64,000 nt of DNA from SG8-40 sp963792855 (GCA_963792855.1 CAWBXZ010000009.1:124001-188000), one strand, 5' to 3'; positions 28,661-40,765 are shown, counted from the first letter of the stretch. Program-made: numbers and translations. Notes: generated by a model from the sequence alone, not told the origin.

Positions 28661-30832
28661 CTACCCGGCCGCCCGCTCCTCGCAAATCGCCGCTGCCAGT
28701 TCGCGCAAGGGCGCGTACTGCGCCCAATCTTCCACCGGGAGGTTCACGCGCCGGCGCCAGTTCGGCTGTTCATGCACTGTGCCGGGCACGTTTACCTGCT
28801 CGACGAGACCGAACACATCTTCGATCTGCATCATCATGAGTGCGCAGTTGCTGCGTGCCGCATAGCGATGCACCGCGGCAGATAGCGCATACGACGGCAA
28901 GCCCGGGCCCGGTTCGTTTGGCTCCCCCGGATGCAAGCCTTCCTTGCTCAAAGCATCCAGCATGCGCGCTCGATCGAGTTCGCGTTCGGCACGCAGCCGA
29001 TCGCGCATTTCGTCGTTCGGGAACAAACGGAGGGCTTCACGCACATCGAGGTCGCGCCCGCACCAGAAGCCGGCAAACGTCGGCAGATCGTGAGTCGTTA
29101 CCGTAACCAGCGCCTGTTCGGGAAAGCTGTCCGGCGCCTGGAACGAATGGTCCGAGTGCCAGTTCTTCGAGAAATACAACACCCGATACGACAACACGCC
29201 GTATTCGTACAGCGCGGCTCGCAACTCGTCAGGCACTGTACCAAGGTCTTCGCCGATGACGATGCAGCCGGCGCGAACACTCTCCAGCGCGAGGATCGCC
29301 AGTAAATCGTGGAGCGGGTAGCGTACAAACGCGCCCTCTGCGGTAGAGCCTCCCTTGGGCACCCAGAACAGGCGAAGCAGGCCGATGACGTGATCGATGC
29401 GTAACGCGCCACTGCCCTGCATGTTCGCGCGCAACGCCATCACGTATTCCTCATACGCGGTTTTCTCCAGATGACCCGGCATCCACGGGGGCAGCCCCCA
29501 CACCTGGCCCTGAAGGTTGAAGTCATCGGGCGGCGCACCAATGCTCACATCGCGCGCATAAGATTCAGGGCTGCGCCAGACATCGGCACCAAAAGCGTCG
29601 CTGCCCACTGCGAGATCGCGATACAGTCCGATACGCATGCCACTGGTTCGGGCGCATTCCTGGACATGCTCGATCTGTTCGCACAGCAACCATTGCAGGT
29701 ATTCGTGAAACTCGACTTCGATTGTATGCGCGAGCGCAAAATCGCTTACCGCCGCCGAATGGGGATCGAGGTACTCGTCCGGCCATGTGCCGCCGCGTGA
29801 CCGCGCGTGCAAGACCTCGAACACGGCGTGCAACCGCAGCGCCTGCCCTCCTGCATCCTGATATCGACGGAACGACTGCGCCCGCCCCCCTGCGGCCGGC
29901 ATCACGTGTGCGCGAAAGTGTCGATACAACTCGCGCAGCACCGGCCACTTGAGGGTCGCCACACCGGCGTAATCGACCAGCTCCGACGCGCGCAATCGTT
30001 CAAGCTCTTTCTGGAAGGCGGGTGCCTCCACGAGTGCGCGTGCAGCATCGCACTGCGCAAAATCCGCGATGGCTTCGACATCCAGGTAAAGCGCGTTCGC
30101 GAACCGGCGGCTCGACGGACTGTACGGGCTCGCGCGTTCGGGTTCATCGGGATACAGCGCATGGAGCGGATTGACACCAATCACATCCGCACCCAACTCG
30201 CCGAAAACAGTTGCGGCGCGGGCAAGATCCCCAAGGTCACCCATTCCCCAGTTGCGTCGCGATCGCAGCCCATAGAGTTGCAGCGCGATGCCCCATGAGC
30301 GCCGGCGCGCTTCCCCGTTCGGCGGCGACTGGCATCGCGCGGGCGTGATGATGAGTTTGGCACTGTGCCTGCGCGAACCGGTATTGATGGTGATATCGTG
30401 GTAGCCAGGGCCCGGCGCACAGGGAAGCGTGAAGCGCCGGCGTCGAAACTTCTGACCGGCCCGTTCTGTCTCTTCGAGCAATTCATGGTCATGCGGCATG
30501 AGGGTACCCGCGTGCTCGTTGCCACCCTCCTCGCGCAGGCGCCAGTGCATGGGCTCACCTTCCTCCGCCTCGCCAAGTGCGACGGGGATAGAGGGCGGAT
30601 CGTTTTCACGGAGTACACACACAGGCGGCAGCAAATGCGACCAACGCTCGGCCTCGAGCGCGTGCAGCTCCGCTTCTATCGCCTTGTCATCGTCGGCAAC
30701 GATACCCATCGCGCCGAGCAGACGACGTGCCGTCTCCTCCTGCAGTGCGTGCCAGTTGCCCCAGATATCGTGGTAGCCAAGCTCGATACCACGGGCTTGC
30801 GCGAGGCGTGCGAGCGGTGAGTCCGGATTCAT
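28661..30832 (-). CDS. malQ: 4-alpha-glucanotransferase (amylomaltase)
   Basis: MalQ (GH77) transfers maltodextrin units between chains and releases glucose. It recycles the short oligosaccharides that GlgX frees from glycogen. The 723-residue product has the GH77 catalytic set: nucleophile Asp in GALRIDHVIGL, acid/base Glu in CIVIGEDLGTVP, and the third Asp in VTVTTHDLPTFAGFW. It also has the LQLYGLRSRRNWGMGDLGDL region typical of the proteobacterial form and a long N-terminal domain. The ATG at 30832 overlaps the glgX stop as ATGA, which favours it over an upstream start at 30928. It is the last gene of the glg operon. Confidence 0.95.
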   Translation of the reverse strand: MNPDSPLARLAQARGIELGYHDIWGNWHALQEETARRLLGAMGIVADDDKAIEAELHALEAERWSHLLPPVCVLRENDPPSIPVALGEAEEGEPMHWRLREEGGNEHAGTLMPHDHELLEETERAGQKFRRRRFTLPCAPGPGYHDITINTGSRRHSAKLIITPARCQSPPNGEARRRSWGIALQLYGLRSRRNWGMGDLGDLARAATVFGELGADVIGVNPLHALYPDEPERASPYSPSSRRFANALYLDVEAIADFAQCDAARALVEAPAFQKELERLRASELVDYAGVATLKWPVLRELYRHFRAHVMPAAGGRAQSFRRYQDAGGQALRLHAVFEVLHARSRGGTWPDEYLDPHSAAVSDFALAHTIEVEFHEYLQWLLCEQIEHVQECARTSGMRIGLYRDLAVGSDAFGADVWRSPESYARDVSIGAPPDDFNLQGQVWGLPPWMPGHLEKTAYEEYVMALRANMQGSGALRIDHVIGLLRLFWVPKGGSTAEGAFVRYPLHDLLAILALESVRAGCIVIGEDLGTVPDELRAALYEYGVLSYRVLYFSKNWHSDHSFQAPDSFPEQALVTVTTHDLPTFAGFWCGRDLDVREALRLFPNDEMRDRLRAERELDRARMLDALSKEGLHPGEPNEPGPGLPSYALSAAVHRYAARSNCALMMMQIEDVFGLVEQVNVPGTVHEQPNWRRRVNLPVEDWAQYAPLRELAAAICEERAAG

Positions 30833-32936
30833 TGCAGCGGGATCAGCACGTAAGTCGCGCGCGGCTCTACCGGCACGGTGTGAAGCCGCCCCACCGGTAC
30901 ATTGGTCGTTGCGAAAACGCAGCGCCATGCACTCAGTCTGCCACTGTCGGGCAGCACGAAGTCAACAGGCCACTCGCCGGCGTTCAGGATGACCAGTACC
31001 GTGTCCTCGTCCGCGCGCACGTGCTCTCCCGGCAGATGTTCGGCCAACAACATTCCGACGCAGCGACGTCCCGTATCCCCCCAGTCATCGGCGCGCATCC
31101 TCCTGCCGTCTTCGCGCAACCATTCGATGTCGGCAAAACCGCTCAACGGCGCGTTCTCCTCGCCATGCACGAAGCGCTGCCGTCGCAACACCGGATGGCT
31201 CGCGCGCAACGCGATCAGTTCACGCACGAAGTCGAGGAAATCCGTTTTCCACATCGCACCCCGACCAGTCGAGCCAGCTGATCTCATTGTCCTGGCAATA
31301 GGCGTTATTGTTGCCGCGCTGGGTACGGCCTAGCTCGTCACCCGCAAGCAACATCGGCGTGCCCTGCGACAGAAACACGCTCGCCAGCAAGTTACGCCGC
31401 TGCCGCTCGCGCAGTGCCCTGATCGCGGCATCGTCGCTGGGACCCTCGACCCCATAGTTGGCGCTGAGATTTTCGCCGTGGCCATCGCGGTTGTCCTCGC
31501 CATTGGCTTCGTTGTGGCGTCCGGCGTAACTCACCAGATCGTTCAGGGTAAAACCATCGTGGCTGGTCGCGAAATTGATGCTCGCCCATGGCCCGCGCTC
31601 CGGGTGGCCGAACAGGTCTCCCGAGCCGTGCAGCCGGCGCGCGAAATCTGGCAGAGTTCCGGCGTCGCCACGCCAGAAGCTGCGCACGGAATCACGAAAC
31701 CGGTCATTCCACTCCGCCCAGTCCGGCGGGAACCCGCCGAGACGATAACCACCCGGGCCGAGATCCCATGGTTCGGCTATCAACTTGCGGCTCGAAAGAA
31801 GCGGGTCGGCGGCGAGCTTGCGCAGAAAAGGCGCTTGCACGTCGAAACCATCACCTGACCGGGCCAGCGTCACGGCAAGATCGAAGCGAAAACCGTCCAC
31901 CTCCATCTCGCCTGCCCAATAGCGCAAGCTGTCGAGAGCCAGGTCAACGACGCGGGGATGATCGAAATTCAGACTGTTGCCACAACCCGTGTAGTCGATG
32001 TACTCGCGCGGATGATCGGGCTGCAGGCGGTAGTAACTGGCGTTGTCGATGCCGCGGAAGCTGACAGTGGGGCCGGTCCGGTTGCCCTCCGCGGTGTGGT
32101 TGTAAACCACATCGAGGATCACTTCGATCCCGGCTTCATGCAACGCCCGAACCATCTGCCTGAACGACGCAAGCCCGCCGCCACCCAGATAGAGCGCATG
32201 CGGCGCGAAATAACTCAGGGGGCTGTAACCCCAGTAATTGCGTAATCCCTTGCGCACCAGAAAGTGGTCGTCGGCAAACGCCTGAACCGGTAACAGTTCG
32301 ACGCTGGTGATACCCAGTGACTTCATGTAATCGATGACGCACTTGTGGCCCAGCCCGTCGAAGGTGCCGCGCAGTTCCGCCGGCAATTCAGGGTGGCGCA
32401 TGGTAAAGCCGCGCACATGCGTTTCATAGATGACCGTGTCGTTCCATGGCACCGAAGGCACGACCGCCGCCATGACGGCCGTTTGCATCAGCCACCACGA
32501 CGGATTTGGGCGTGCCCGGCGCACTATCCCGGGTATCAAAGCCGAGATCTTCCGCAGGATCGCCCTGGACGAACCCATAGCTTGCATCGGACCAGATCAG
32601 GTTTCCGGAGAGCAGCCGCGCGTAAGGGTCGATCAGCAGTTTATGCGGATTGAAACGGTGGCCGGCCTCCGGTGCATACGGCCCGTGCACCCGGTAGCCG
32701 TACTTCTGGCCGGCGCGCACGCCCGGCAGGAATCCGTGCCATACGCCGTTTGTGCATTCGGGCAAGGCAAACCGTGCCGCTTCATGCTCGCCCGAGTCAT
32801 CGAACAGACACAACTCCACGCGGTCCGCATGCCAGGAGTAAAGGGCGAAGTTGACACCGTCGGGCTGGCAGCTCGCCCCCAACGGCTCTGGCGATCCGCG
32901 AAGCATCGCACCCAGTCCCGAACGCCCGGTAGTCAT
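30829..32936 (-). CDS. glgX: Glycogen debranching enzyme (isoamylase type), two frameshifts
   Basis: GlgX (GH13) hydrolyses the alpha-1,6 branches of the limit dextrin left by GlgP. The N-terminal CBM48 part reads GVNFALYSWHADRVELCLFD. The catalytic part has GIEVILDVVYNHTAEGN, the nucleophile in VDGFRFDLAVTL, the acid/base in LIAEPWDLGPGGY and TSHDGFTLNDLVSY, then the family run QGTPMLLAGDELGRTQ. The frame slips by one extra base near 32460-32470 and again near 31230-31240 (TTTCC). Homology is continuous across both, so three pieces make one protein of about 700 residues. Start is at 32936 or four codons upstream. Upstream, glgP ends 64 bases away; downstream, malQ overlaps. Confidence 0.9.
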
Positions 32937-33000
32937 CTGGTCCGGCATGGATGAAGTGCACCCGGTTCGGACTGCCTTGTTACGGCCACGCTCGGTCTGA

Positions 33001-35509
33001 TCAAACCGCAATCGCCGCTGGCAGCTGCGGATGCACGGGCTGAAGTTTCCAGATCTCTTCGTTGTACTTCGCAAATGGTCCGATCGCTGGAAAATCGCCC
33101 GCTGGCGGCGCAATTGAGTATGCTCATGCGCAACCAGCGTTCACGATCACGGAAAGCTTCGGCTGCCGCACGCTGCGCAGCGACGTATCCGCGAAAATCG
33201 GCGACCGTCATCCACGGATCGTGCGCACTGGTAAGCGCATCGATCAATGCATCGAAGATACCGGGCTCGAACTGGTTGAAATGCCCGCTGGTGAGCAAAC
33301 CCATCACCTCGCGCAGGTCCGGGTCTGCGGCAATGATCGACTGCGGATCGTAGTTCGCGCGCAGCGCGATGACCTCATCGGCGTCAAGTCCAAACAGGAA
33401 GAAGTTGTCGGCACCAACCGCATCGAGAATCTCGATATTGGCGCCGTCGCGGGTGCCGATGGTGAGCGCACCGTTCATCATGAGCTTCATGTTACCGGTA
33501 CCGGACGCCTCCTTGCCCGCAGTCGAGATCTGCTCCGACAGATCGGCTGCCGGAGAAATGACTTCCATCGCGCTGACGCAGTAGTCGGGCAGGAACACCA
33601 GCTGCAATCGTCCCTGCATATCCGGGTCGGCATTGACCACCCTCGCGACGTTGTTCACCAGCTTGATAATGCGCTTTGCCTGGTCATAGCCAGGTGCCGC
33701 CTTGCCGCCAATCAGCACACATCGCGGCGTCCAGTCCGCGCAGTCGCCGCGCTTGATCCGGCAATACAGGTGAATGACATGCAGCACATTCAGCAGTTGG
33801 CGCTTGTATTCGTGGATCCGTTTGACCTGGATATCGAACATCGCCGCGGGATCGAACACCACACCGGTTTGGCGTTCGACCAGCGCCGCGAGACGCCGCT
33901 TGTTGTCGTTCTTTACCGCCGCCCAGCGCGCTTGAAACGCGGTGTCATCCGCATGAGCCGCAAGCTTGCGCAGTTGCATCAGATCAGCCTGCCAGCCATC
34001 ACCAATAGTTTCGGTAATGAGGGAAGCAAGCGAAGGATTGCACGTGATCAACCAGCGCCTGGGTGTCACGCCGTTCGTTTTGTTGTTGAATTTTTCCGGC
34101 CACATCTCGAAAAAATCGTGGAACAGGCCACGGGTCAGCAATTCGGAATGCAGCGCCGCGACACCGTTGACCGAATAACTGCCGACGATGGCAAGGTAGG
34201 CCATGCGCACCATCGGCTCCCCGCCTTCCTCGATAATCGACATACGACGCAACCGCGCAGTATCGCCCGGCCAGGTCCGCGCCACGGCGGCAAGAAATCG
34301 CGCATTGATTTCGTAAATGATTTCCAGCAAACGCGGCAATAATCTCCCGAACAGCGAAACCGGCCAGCGCTCCAGTGCTTCGGGCAGAAGCGTGTGGTTG
34401 GTATAGGCCATGGTTCGCGTGGTAATCGCCCACGCCGCGTCCCAGCCAAGGTCGTGCTCGTCGACCAGCAGTCGCATCAGTTCGGCAACCGCTATTGCCG
34501 GATGCGTGTCGTTGAGCTGAAAACAATGCTTGTCGGCGAAATGCGAAAAGTTGCCATCGCGTATTCGCCGCCATTGCCGCAGCGTATCCTTGAGACTCGC
34601 GGAGGCAAGAAAATACTGCTGGCGCAAGCGCAATTCGCGGCCGTTCTCGCTCGCATCGTTGGGATACAGCACCATGGTGATGTTCTCGGCCGCGTTTTTC
34701 GCCGCGACCGCTTCCGGGTAGCTGCCGGCATTGAACTCGTCAAGATTGAAGCCTGCGGTGCCCTCCGACGACCAAAGCCGCAGGGTGTTGACGGTGTTGT
34801 TGTGGTAACCCGGAACCGGAATATCGTACGGCATGGCGAGAACGTCATGCGTGTCGACCCAGCGCACGCGGCGGCGGCCGTCGGCATCCTGATACGTCTC
34901 GGAGCGCCCCTCGAAGTGTATGCATTGCGCAAACTCGCGACGCTCGATCTCCCAGGGGTGGCCCGCGCTCAGCCAGTGGTCGGGATCCTCGACCTGCGCA
35001 CCGTTTTCGATCCGCTGGCGAAACATGCCGTACTGATAGCGAATACCGTATCCAATCACCGGCAGGCCGAGACTCGCGCAACTGTCGAGAAAGCATGCGG
35101 CCAAACGGCCCAGTCCGCCATTGCCAAGTCCGGCATCGTGTTCGGCCTCGGCGACGTTTTCCAGCGACAAGCCCAACTGTTCCAGTGCGGCGCGTGCCTG
35201 CTCGTCTGCATCGAGATTGACCAGCGCATTGCGCAGCGACCGGCCAAGCAGATACTCGAGCGACAAATAACAGGTGCGCCGGCTGTTTTGCTGCTCGTAG
35301 GTACGTCTGGTCGCATTCCACCGCTCGTTGAGACGGTCGCGTACCGTCAGGGCAAACGCGGGGAACAGGTAATCGTTTGACGTGCTGAAATCGTCACGGC
35401 CAAGCGTGTGAGTGAAATAGCGCAGGAAGTCCTGCGACAAGGCATCCGGGTCCAGACCGGACGTTGCCACCCGATGCGACTGCTCAACCGGGTGAGGGAT
35501 CGTGCTCAT
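33001..35509 (-). CDS. glgP: Glycogen phosphorylase, one frameshift near C-terminus
   Basis: GlgP removes glucose-1-phosphate from glycogen chain ends and uses pyridoxal phosphate. The N-terminal half shows the family signatures AGLGNGGLGRLAACFLDSCA and the GYGIRYQYGMF strand. The C-terminal half has RIHEYKRQLLNVLHVIHLY and the PLP-lysine motif EASGTGNMKLMMNGALTIGT. At about 33070 one extra T breaks the frame. The reading before the break ends DRTI, and the restored frame gives KYNEEIWKLQPVHPQLP and a TGA at 33001, a normal end at about 835 residues. As written, the frame would instead run to 32933 with an unrelated tail. The ATG at 35509 overlaps the glgB stop (ATGA). Confidence 0.95.
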
Positions 35510-37753
35510 TCGTTCATGTCCTCGATTTCAGGTACCAAAAAAAGCGCCGCCAGCGGCGGCAGGGTCACACTCAGCGACGACGGTTGGCCATGCGCTGAAA
35601 CCGCTTCGGCCGACACAGCCCCCAGGTTGCCCGCTCCGCTGCCGCCGTATGCCTCGGCATCGGTATTCAGCAACTCCAGGTAACGCCCGCCAGACGGCAC
35701 GCCTATCCGATAATCGTAGCGCACCACCGGTGTGAAGTTACACACCACGAGCACGTGATCGCGCACATCGTGTGCCAGCCTCAGAAACGCAATCACACTG
35801 TTTTCGTGGTCGGAACAATCGACCCATGAAAATCCGCCCGCATCGCAATCGCGCTGATGCAAGGCCTCGCGGCCCGTGTAGACCCCGTTCAAATCGCTCA
35901 CCAGCTTCCGGATACCACTGTGTTCGGGCCGCTCCAGCAAGCCCCAGTCAAGCGCGCGATCCACTGACCATTCACGTTCCTGCGCGAACTCACCGCCCAT
36001 GAACAACAGTTTCTTGCCCGGATACGCGTACATATAGGCGTAAAGCAGCCGCAGATTGGCAAATCGTTGCCACGCATCGCCCGGCATTTTCCCAAGCAGC
36101 GAGCCTTTGCCATGAACGACCTCGTCGTGGGACAGCGGCAGGACGAAATTCTCCGAAAACGCATACAACAAACCGAAAGTCAGACCGTCCTGGTGGTATC
36201 GCCGGTGCACCGGGTCCTCTCGCAGGTAGGCCAGCGTGTCGTGCATCCAACCCATATTCCACTTGTAGGTGTAGCCAAGCCCGCCGACATAGGTCGGACG
36301 CGAGACCATCGGCCAGGCCGTGGACTCCTCTGCCATCGTCATCGCGCCGAGAGCGTGAACCACTTCATTGAGTCTGCGCATGAAGGCGATGGCCTCGAGA
36401 TTTTCGTTGCCGCCATAACGATTCGGCAACCACTCACCCGCTTTACGCGAATAATCCAGATAGAGCATGGAAGCAACGGCATCGACGCGCAACGCATCAA
36501 CGTGGTATTCCTCGATCCACCACCGGGCATTGGCAATGAGGTAATTGACGACTTCCGGCCGGGCGAAATCGAATACCAAAGTGCCCCAATCCCTGTGCTC
36601 ACCAAGGCGTGGGTCGGCGTACTCGTATAGAGGGGTGCCGTCAAAACGGGCGAGGCCATGGGCGTCGCGCGGGAAATGCGCCGGGACCCAGTCGATAATC
36701 ACCCCCAGGCCGGCAGCATGGCAGGCATCGACAAAATACTTGAAATCGTCCGGCGAACCATAGCGCCAGGTTGGGCGCAAACAGGCCGATCGGCTGGTAA
36801 CCCCAGGAACCGTCGAATGGATGTTCGTTGATCGGCAACAGTTCGATGTGGGTGAACCCCATGTCCCTGACGTACTCGACCAGTTCCGAGGCCAGTTCGC
36901 GGTAACCCAGGCGCCCTGCCAGCCCGCCATCGGCACCTGGCCCGGCATCATCGGACCGGTGCCGCCACGAACCCGCGTGCACTTCGTAGATCGCCACCGG
37001 GCGATCAAGCGCGCCTGCCTCCGCGCGTTGCGCCATCCACCCTGTGTCCTGCCATTGGTACACACTTTGGTGAACGATCGAGGCGTTTCCCGGAGGCGGT
37101 TCCATGCGACGCGCCAGCGGATCCGACTTGAGCGGAAGCAGCCTTCCATCCGGGTCCAGCAGTTCGAACTTGTACAACTCCCCGGCGCGCAAGCCGGGCA
37201 GAAACAGGTCCCACACCCCGTTGGCAGGGTGCAAACGCATCGGATGGCGGCGCCCGTCCCACTGGTTGAACGGTCCCACCACGCTTACACGGCGCGCGGA
37301 CGGCGCCCACACGGCAAACTGCACGCCCGCCACACCGTCGAACTCAACCGGCCTTGCTCCCAGCAGCTCGTAAAGGCGTTCGTGCCGCCCTTCGCCAATG
37401 AGATGACGATCCAGATCGCCGAGCACCGCGCCAAAGCGATAGGGATCGTCGATCTCGCGCACGCTTCCGCCCTCGAACAATCGCAATCGATAGGGTCGCA
37501 CCGGCAACGGCAAACGCAATTCGAACAGACCCGCGACCAGTGACCGCGCCGAGCCAAGGCGCTCACCACCAGGGGTGATCACTTCGACGCGCTCGGCTTG
37601 CGGCTGGAAACAGCGCACCACCCAGTTCTTGCGCGCGGGGTGCGGCCCGAGAATCGCAAAAGGATCGCGGTGCTCGCCGCGCGCCAACGCGGCGCATTGC
37701 TCCTCCAGCGTCACGTCCGCTGTGCCCGGAAACTCGGTATTGCCGATGATCAT
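35506..37753 (-). CDS. glgB: 1,4-alpha-glucan branching enzyme, one frameshift
   Basis: GlgB (GH13) cuts alpha-1,4 chains and re-attaches them as alpha-1,6 branches. The protein starts MIIGNTEFPGTADVTLEE at 37753. It has the N1 domain (DPFAILGPHP), then CBM48 (VQFAVWAPSARRVSVVGPFN), then the TIM barrel with ELLPINEHPFDGSWGYQPIG, DALRVDAVASMLYLDY (nucleophile), MAEESTAWP (acid/base) and LPLSHDEVVHGKGSL. One extra base near 36774, in GLFAP then TWRYGSPDDFKYF, splits it into two frames. Total length corresponds to about 749 residues, close to the E. coli type. It is two bases from glgA and overlaps glgP, so it lies inside the operon. Confidence 0.95.
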
Positions 37754-37755
37754 CG

Positions 37756-39316
37756 CTAGCCCGCCCCGTAGAGCAACTTCAGGCAGGCTTCGGCCGTCGT
37801 GCGCCAGCGAAAACGCGCACGCGAAGCCGCCTTGCACAGGCTTTGCCAACGCTGCGGATGCTTCGCCCGAAGCACGAGGGCGTCGTGCATCGCCGCCTTC
37901 ATGCCATCAACCTGCTGGTGCCAGCGACTTGCCATCGAATCCGAAACCATTCACACCGGGTTTGACGGTATCCCTGAGTCCACCCACCTCGTGGACAAGG
38001 CATGGTTGGCCGGCCCGCATTGCCAGCATCTGACTGATGCCGCACGGCTCGAACGAACTCGGCATCAGGAACAGGTCACCGGCCACGTAAAGTGCCTGCG
38101 CCAGCGCATCGGAATACCCGCACAGAAAGAGCAGATTGCGGCGCCGCGCCGATGTTGTCGCCAGGAACCTCTCGAATTCCGGATCACCGCTTCCCAACAT
38201 CACCAGCAATCCCTTGTCGCCGACAGCGTCGAGCACGCCTTCGAGTCCGGCGCGGCCATCGCTGGACCGCTCCATCAGCAAACGCACTTTTTGCGACGTG
38301 ATCCGGCCCACACTGGTGACCATCGGCTCCGGCCGCTGCTCGCCCAATTCGGCAAGACGCGCATGCGCGACAAAATTCGCCCCGCTGACCTGCTCTTTTG
38401 CGCCGGCCCAACGCAAATTCTCGGTACGCATCAACGCAAGCAGGTCTCGCCATGCCGGCGCTTTCGGCAGCGTTTCGGGGTATTCACAACCGTTGAGCAA
38501 ACCATGCAGCCGCCCTTCGGATTGGGCCGCGACCAGATCATCTTCGAGCCCTTCGCCGCCGTAGTATCCGGCACTCGACACCTCGCTTGGCCGGAGAATC
38601 TCCTGGCAATACGACGGTGATACCGTATGCACGGCATCGGCCATTCGAATGCCAACGGCCATCAGGTTGATGCAATCCGGCCAGCGCTTGTCGGCCACCA
38701 GTGCCCGCTGATAGCGCAAGGCCGGGAACCAGGACTCGAGCGACGACGCGTCGCCACGCAAAGGACGCACACCCTGCAACGCCAGATTGTGCAAGGTGTA
38801 AACGCAGCGAATCTTGCGCAGCTTCCGGAAAGCCGCGTCGTAACGGCGCAGCACCAGCAGCATTGCCGTGTGCCAGTCGTGCAGGTGCAGCACGTCGATC
38901 TCGCCAAGACATCCCTGCGACACGGCGTGCCCTACCGCTGCACTGAACAAGGCAAACTTGGAAGCGTCGGTGGCAAATGGCCGGTCTGCGGGATCGTCGC
39001 AATAGATGACACCTCGCCCGCAAGGACTGAATGCGGCGTGGTCAAGCACAATATGCCTGACTCTTGGCAAAGGGTTCTTTGCGCCTGTCTCGAACAGATC
39101 CACGCGCGTTTGCGCGCCCCGAAAAGTCACATCGAGATGCGCCAGGCGCTGCGGTTCGTGAAGATCCCCGAGCCGTCCGTAAGCGGGCGTGATGACCGTC
39201 ACCGAACATCCCAGCTCGGACAGTGCCACCGGCAAATCGCGAATGACGTCACCGATACCGCCCACCTTGCCGCCGGGCAAGGCGTCGTTCTCGGCCGCCA
39301 CCATCAAGACGTGCAT
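37756..39316 (-). CDS. glgA: Glycogen synthase (ADP-glucose), one frameshift near C-terminus
   Basis: GlgA (GT5) extends alpha-1,4 chains from ADP-glucose. The N-terminal motif AAENDALPGGKVGGIGDVIR carries the ADP-glucose-binding K-x-G-G. Other family marks are DVLHLHDWHTAMLL, the YTLHNLALQG strand and the C-terminal LMPSSFEPCGISQMLAMRAG with the conserved Glu. The central part differs from E. coli GlgA; for example, EVGGLRDTV replaces the usual TGGLxDTV. This suggests a separate GT5 branch. The frame stops at 37907, but a one-base shift near 37922 leads to MKAAMHDALVLRAKHPQRW and a TAG at 37756. The total of about 520 residues is normal. glgC ends six bases upstream. Confidence 0.93.
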
Positions 39317-39322
39317 CTGCGT

Positions 39323-40606
39323 TCAGCGCACAACGTGCAGTGTCTGTCCCAGCATGTCCGGCGTGACCACAACGACCCCGCCGGGCGTGACGCGAAAGCC
39401 GCGCGCCCGGTCCTGATCGTGATCACGCCCGATTACGGTTCCGCCGGGAATAACGCAACCACGATCCAGGATCGCCCGGTGAATATCGCAGTCCGGCCCG
39501 ACACTGACATCAGGAAGCACCACGCTGTCGCTCAGCCGACTGCGCGCCTCGAGCCGGACGTTTGAAAACAAAAGGGAATGGCGCACGCTGGCCCCCGAGA
39601 TGACGCAACCACCGGAAACCATCGAGTCGATCGCCTGCCCGCGACGGCCGTCGTCATCATCAAAAACGAATTTCGCCGGCGGCAGCTGCGGCTGGTCGGT
39701 CAGGATCGGCCAGTCCTGGTCGTAGAGGTTGAGTTCCGGTACGACATCCACCAGTTCCATGTTGGCAGCCCAGTACGAATCCAGCGTGCCGACGTCACGC
39801 CAGTATGCCCGTCCGCCTTCCGCATCACGAAACCGGTAAGACTGGACGCGATACTTGGACACACAGCCGGGAATGATGTTGCCGCCGAAATCGTGCTTCG
39901 AACCGGGATCGTCGGCGTCGCGTATCAACCGCTCGTAGAGAAAGCCGGTGTTGAAGACGTAGATCCCCATCGACGCGAGACAAAGGTCCGGCTGGCCGGG
40001 AATCGGCGTCGGGTTTTCCGGCTTTTCCTCGAAATCCCGGATACGCCCGCTCTCGTCAATGACCGCCACTCCGTAGGCTTTGGATGCCTCGGCAACCGGC
40101 ACTTCGATGCAGCCAACCGTGACGTCAGCCTGCTGGTCGACATGTTCGGCCAGCATCAGACCGTAATCCATCTTGTACACGTGGTCGCCGCCGAGTATCA
40201 CGACATACTCGGGTTTGTGCGTGCGAATGATGTCGAGATTCTGATACACGGCATCCGCCGTGCCCTGATACCAGCCGGCGTCGATGCGTTGCGAGGCTGG
40301 CAATATTTCAAGGAACTCTCCGAGTTCGTTGCGCAGGTTGCTCCAACCGCGCACCAGGTGCCTGATCAGCGAGTGCGCCTTGTACTGGGTGAGTACCCCG
40401 ATTCGCCTGATACCCGAGTTGACACAGTTGGACAGCGCAAAGTCGATGATCCGGAACTTGCCGCCGAAAGCAACCGCCGGCTTGGCGCGCCAGTCCGTCA
40501 ATTCGTGCAAACGCGAACCGCGCCCGCCGGCAAGCACCAGCGCCAGCGACTGACGCGTGAGCCGGCTGACAAAACGGGCGTCGTCTGTGGGGTGGGAATC
40601 GCTCAA
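39323..40606 (-). CDS. glgC: Glucose-1-phosphate adenylyltransferase (ADP-glucose pyrophosphorylase)
   Basis: GlgC makes ADP-glucose from glucose-1-phosphate and ATP, the committed and allosterically controlled step of glycogen synthesis. The 427-residue product has the nucleotide-binding ALVLAGGRGSRLHELTDWRA, the FGGKFRIIDFALSNCVNSGI motif, the GTADAVYQNLDII segment, the substrate region KAYGVAVID/FEEKPENP and SMGIYVFNTGFL. It ends in the left-handed beta-helix domain with SGGCVISGASVRHSLLFSN. The likely start is TTG at 40606, preceded by AAGGA; earlier in-frame codons would add about 26 residues that look non-coding. It is the first gene of the operon, so the operon promoter should lie upstream of 40606. 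I could not pick it out. Confidence 0.95.
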   Translation of the reverse strand: MSDSHPTDDARFVSRLTRQSLALVLAGGRGSRLHELTDWRAKPAVAFGGKFRIIDFALSNCVNSGIRRIGVLTQYKAHSLIRHLVRGWSNLRNELGEFLEILPASQRIDAGWYQGTADAVYQNLDIIRTHKPEYVVILGGDHVYKMDYGLMLAEHVDQQADVTVGCIEVPVAEASKAYGVAVIDESGRIRDFEEKPENPTPIPGQPDLCLASMGIYVFNTGFLYERLIRDADDPGSKHDFGGNIIPGCVSKYRVQSYRFRDAEGGRAYWRDVGTLDSYWAANMELVDVVPELNLYDQDWPILTDQPQLPPAKFVFDDDDGRRGQAIDSMVSGGCVISGASVRHSLLFSNVRLEARSRLSDSVVLPDVSVGPDCDIHRAILDRGCVIPGGTVIGRDHDQDRARGFRVTPGGVVVVTPDMLGQTLHVVR

Positions 40607-40765
40607 CGTCGTGTAATCCTTTTCAGGCAAATAGCGCCGACAAATTGCGACGTTGCCTGAGTATAACGGCAATCGCGCGCGCAACGTGAGGCAACAGGTG
40701 CCCTAATGGCAACACCAACACCGTAAATCAGACAAACGCGAACGCAATCCGGCACCACCACTGCG

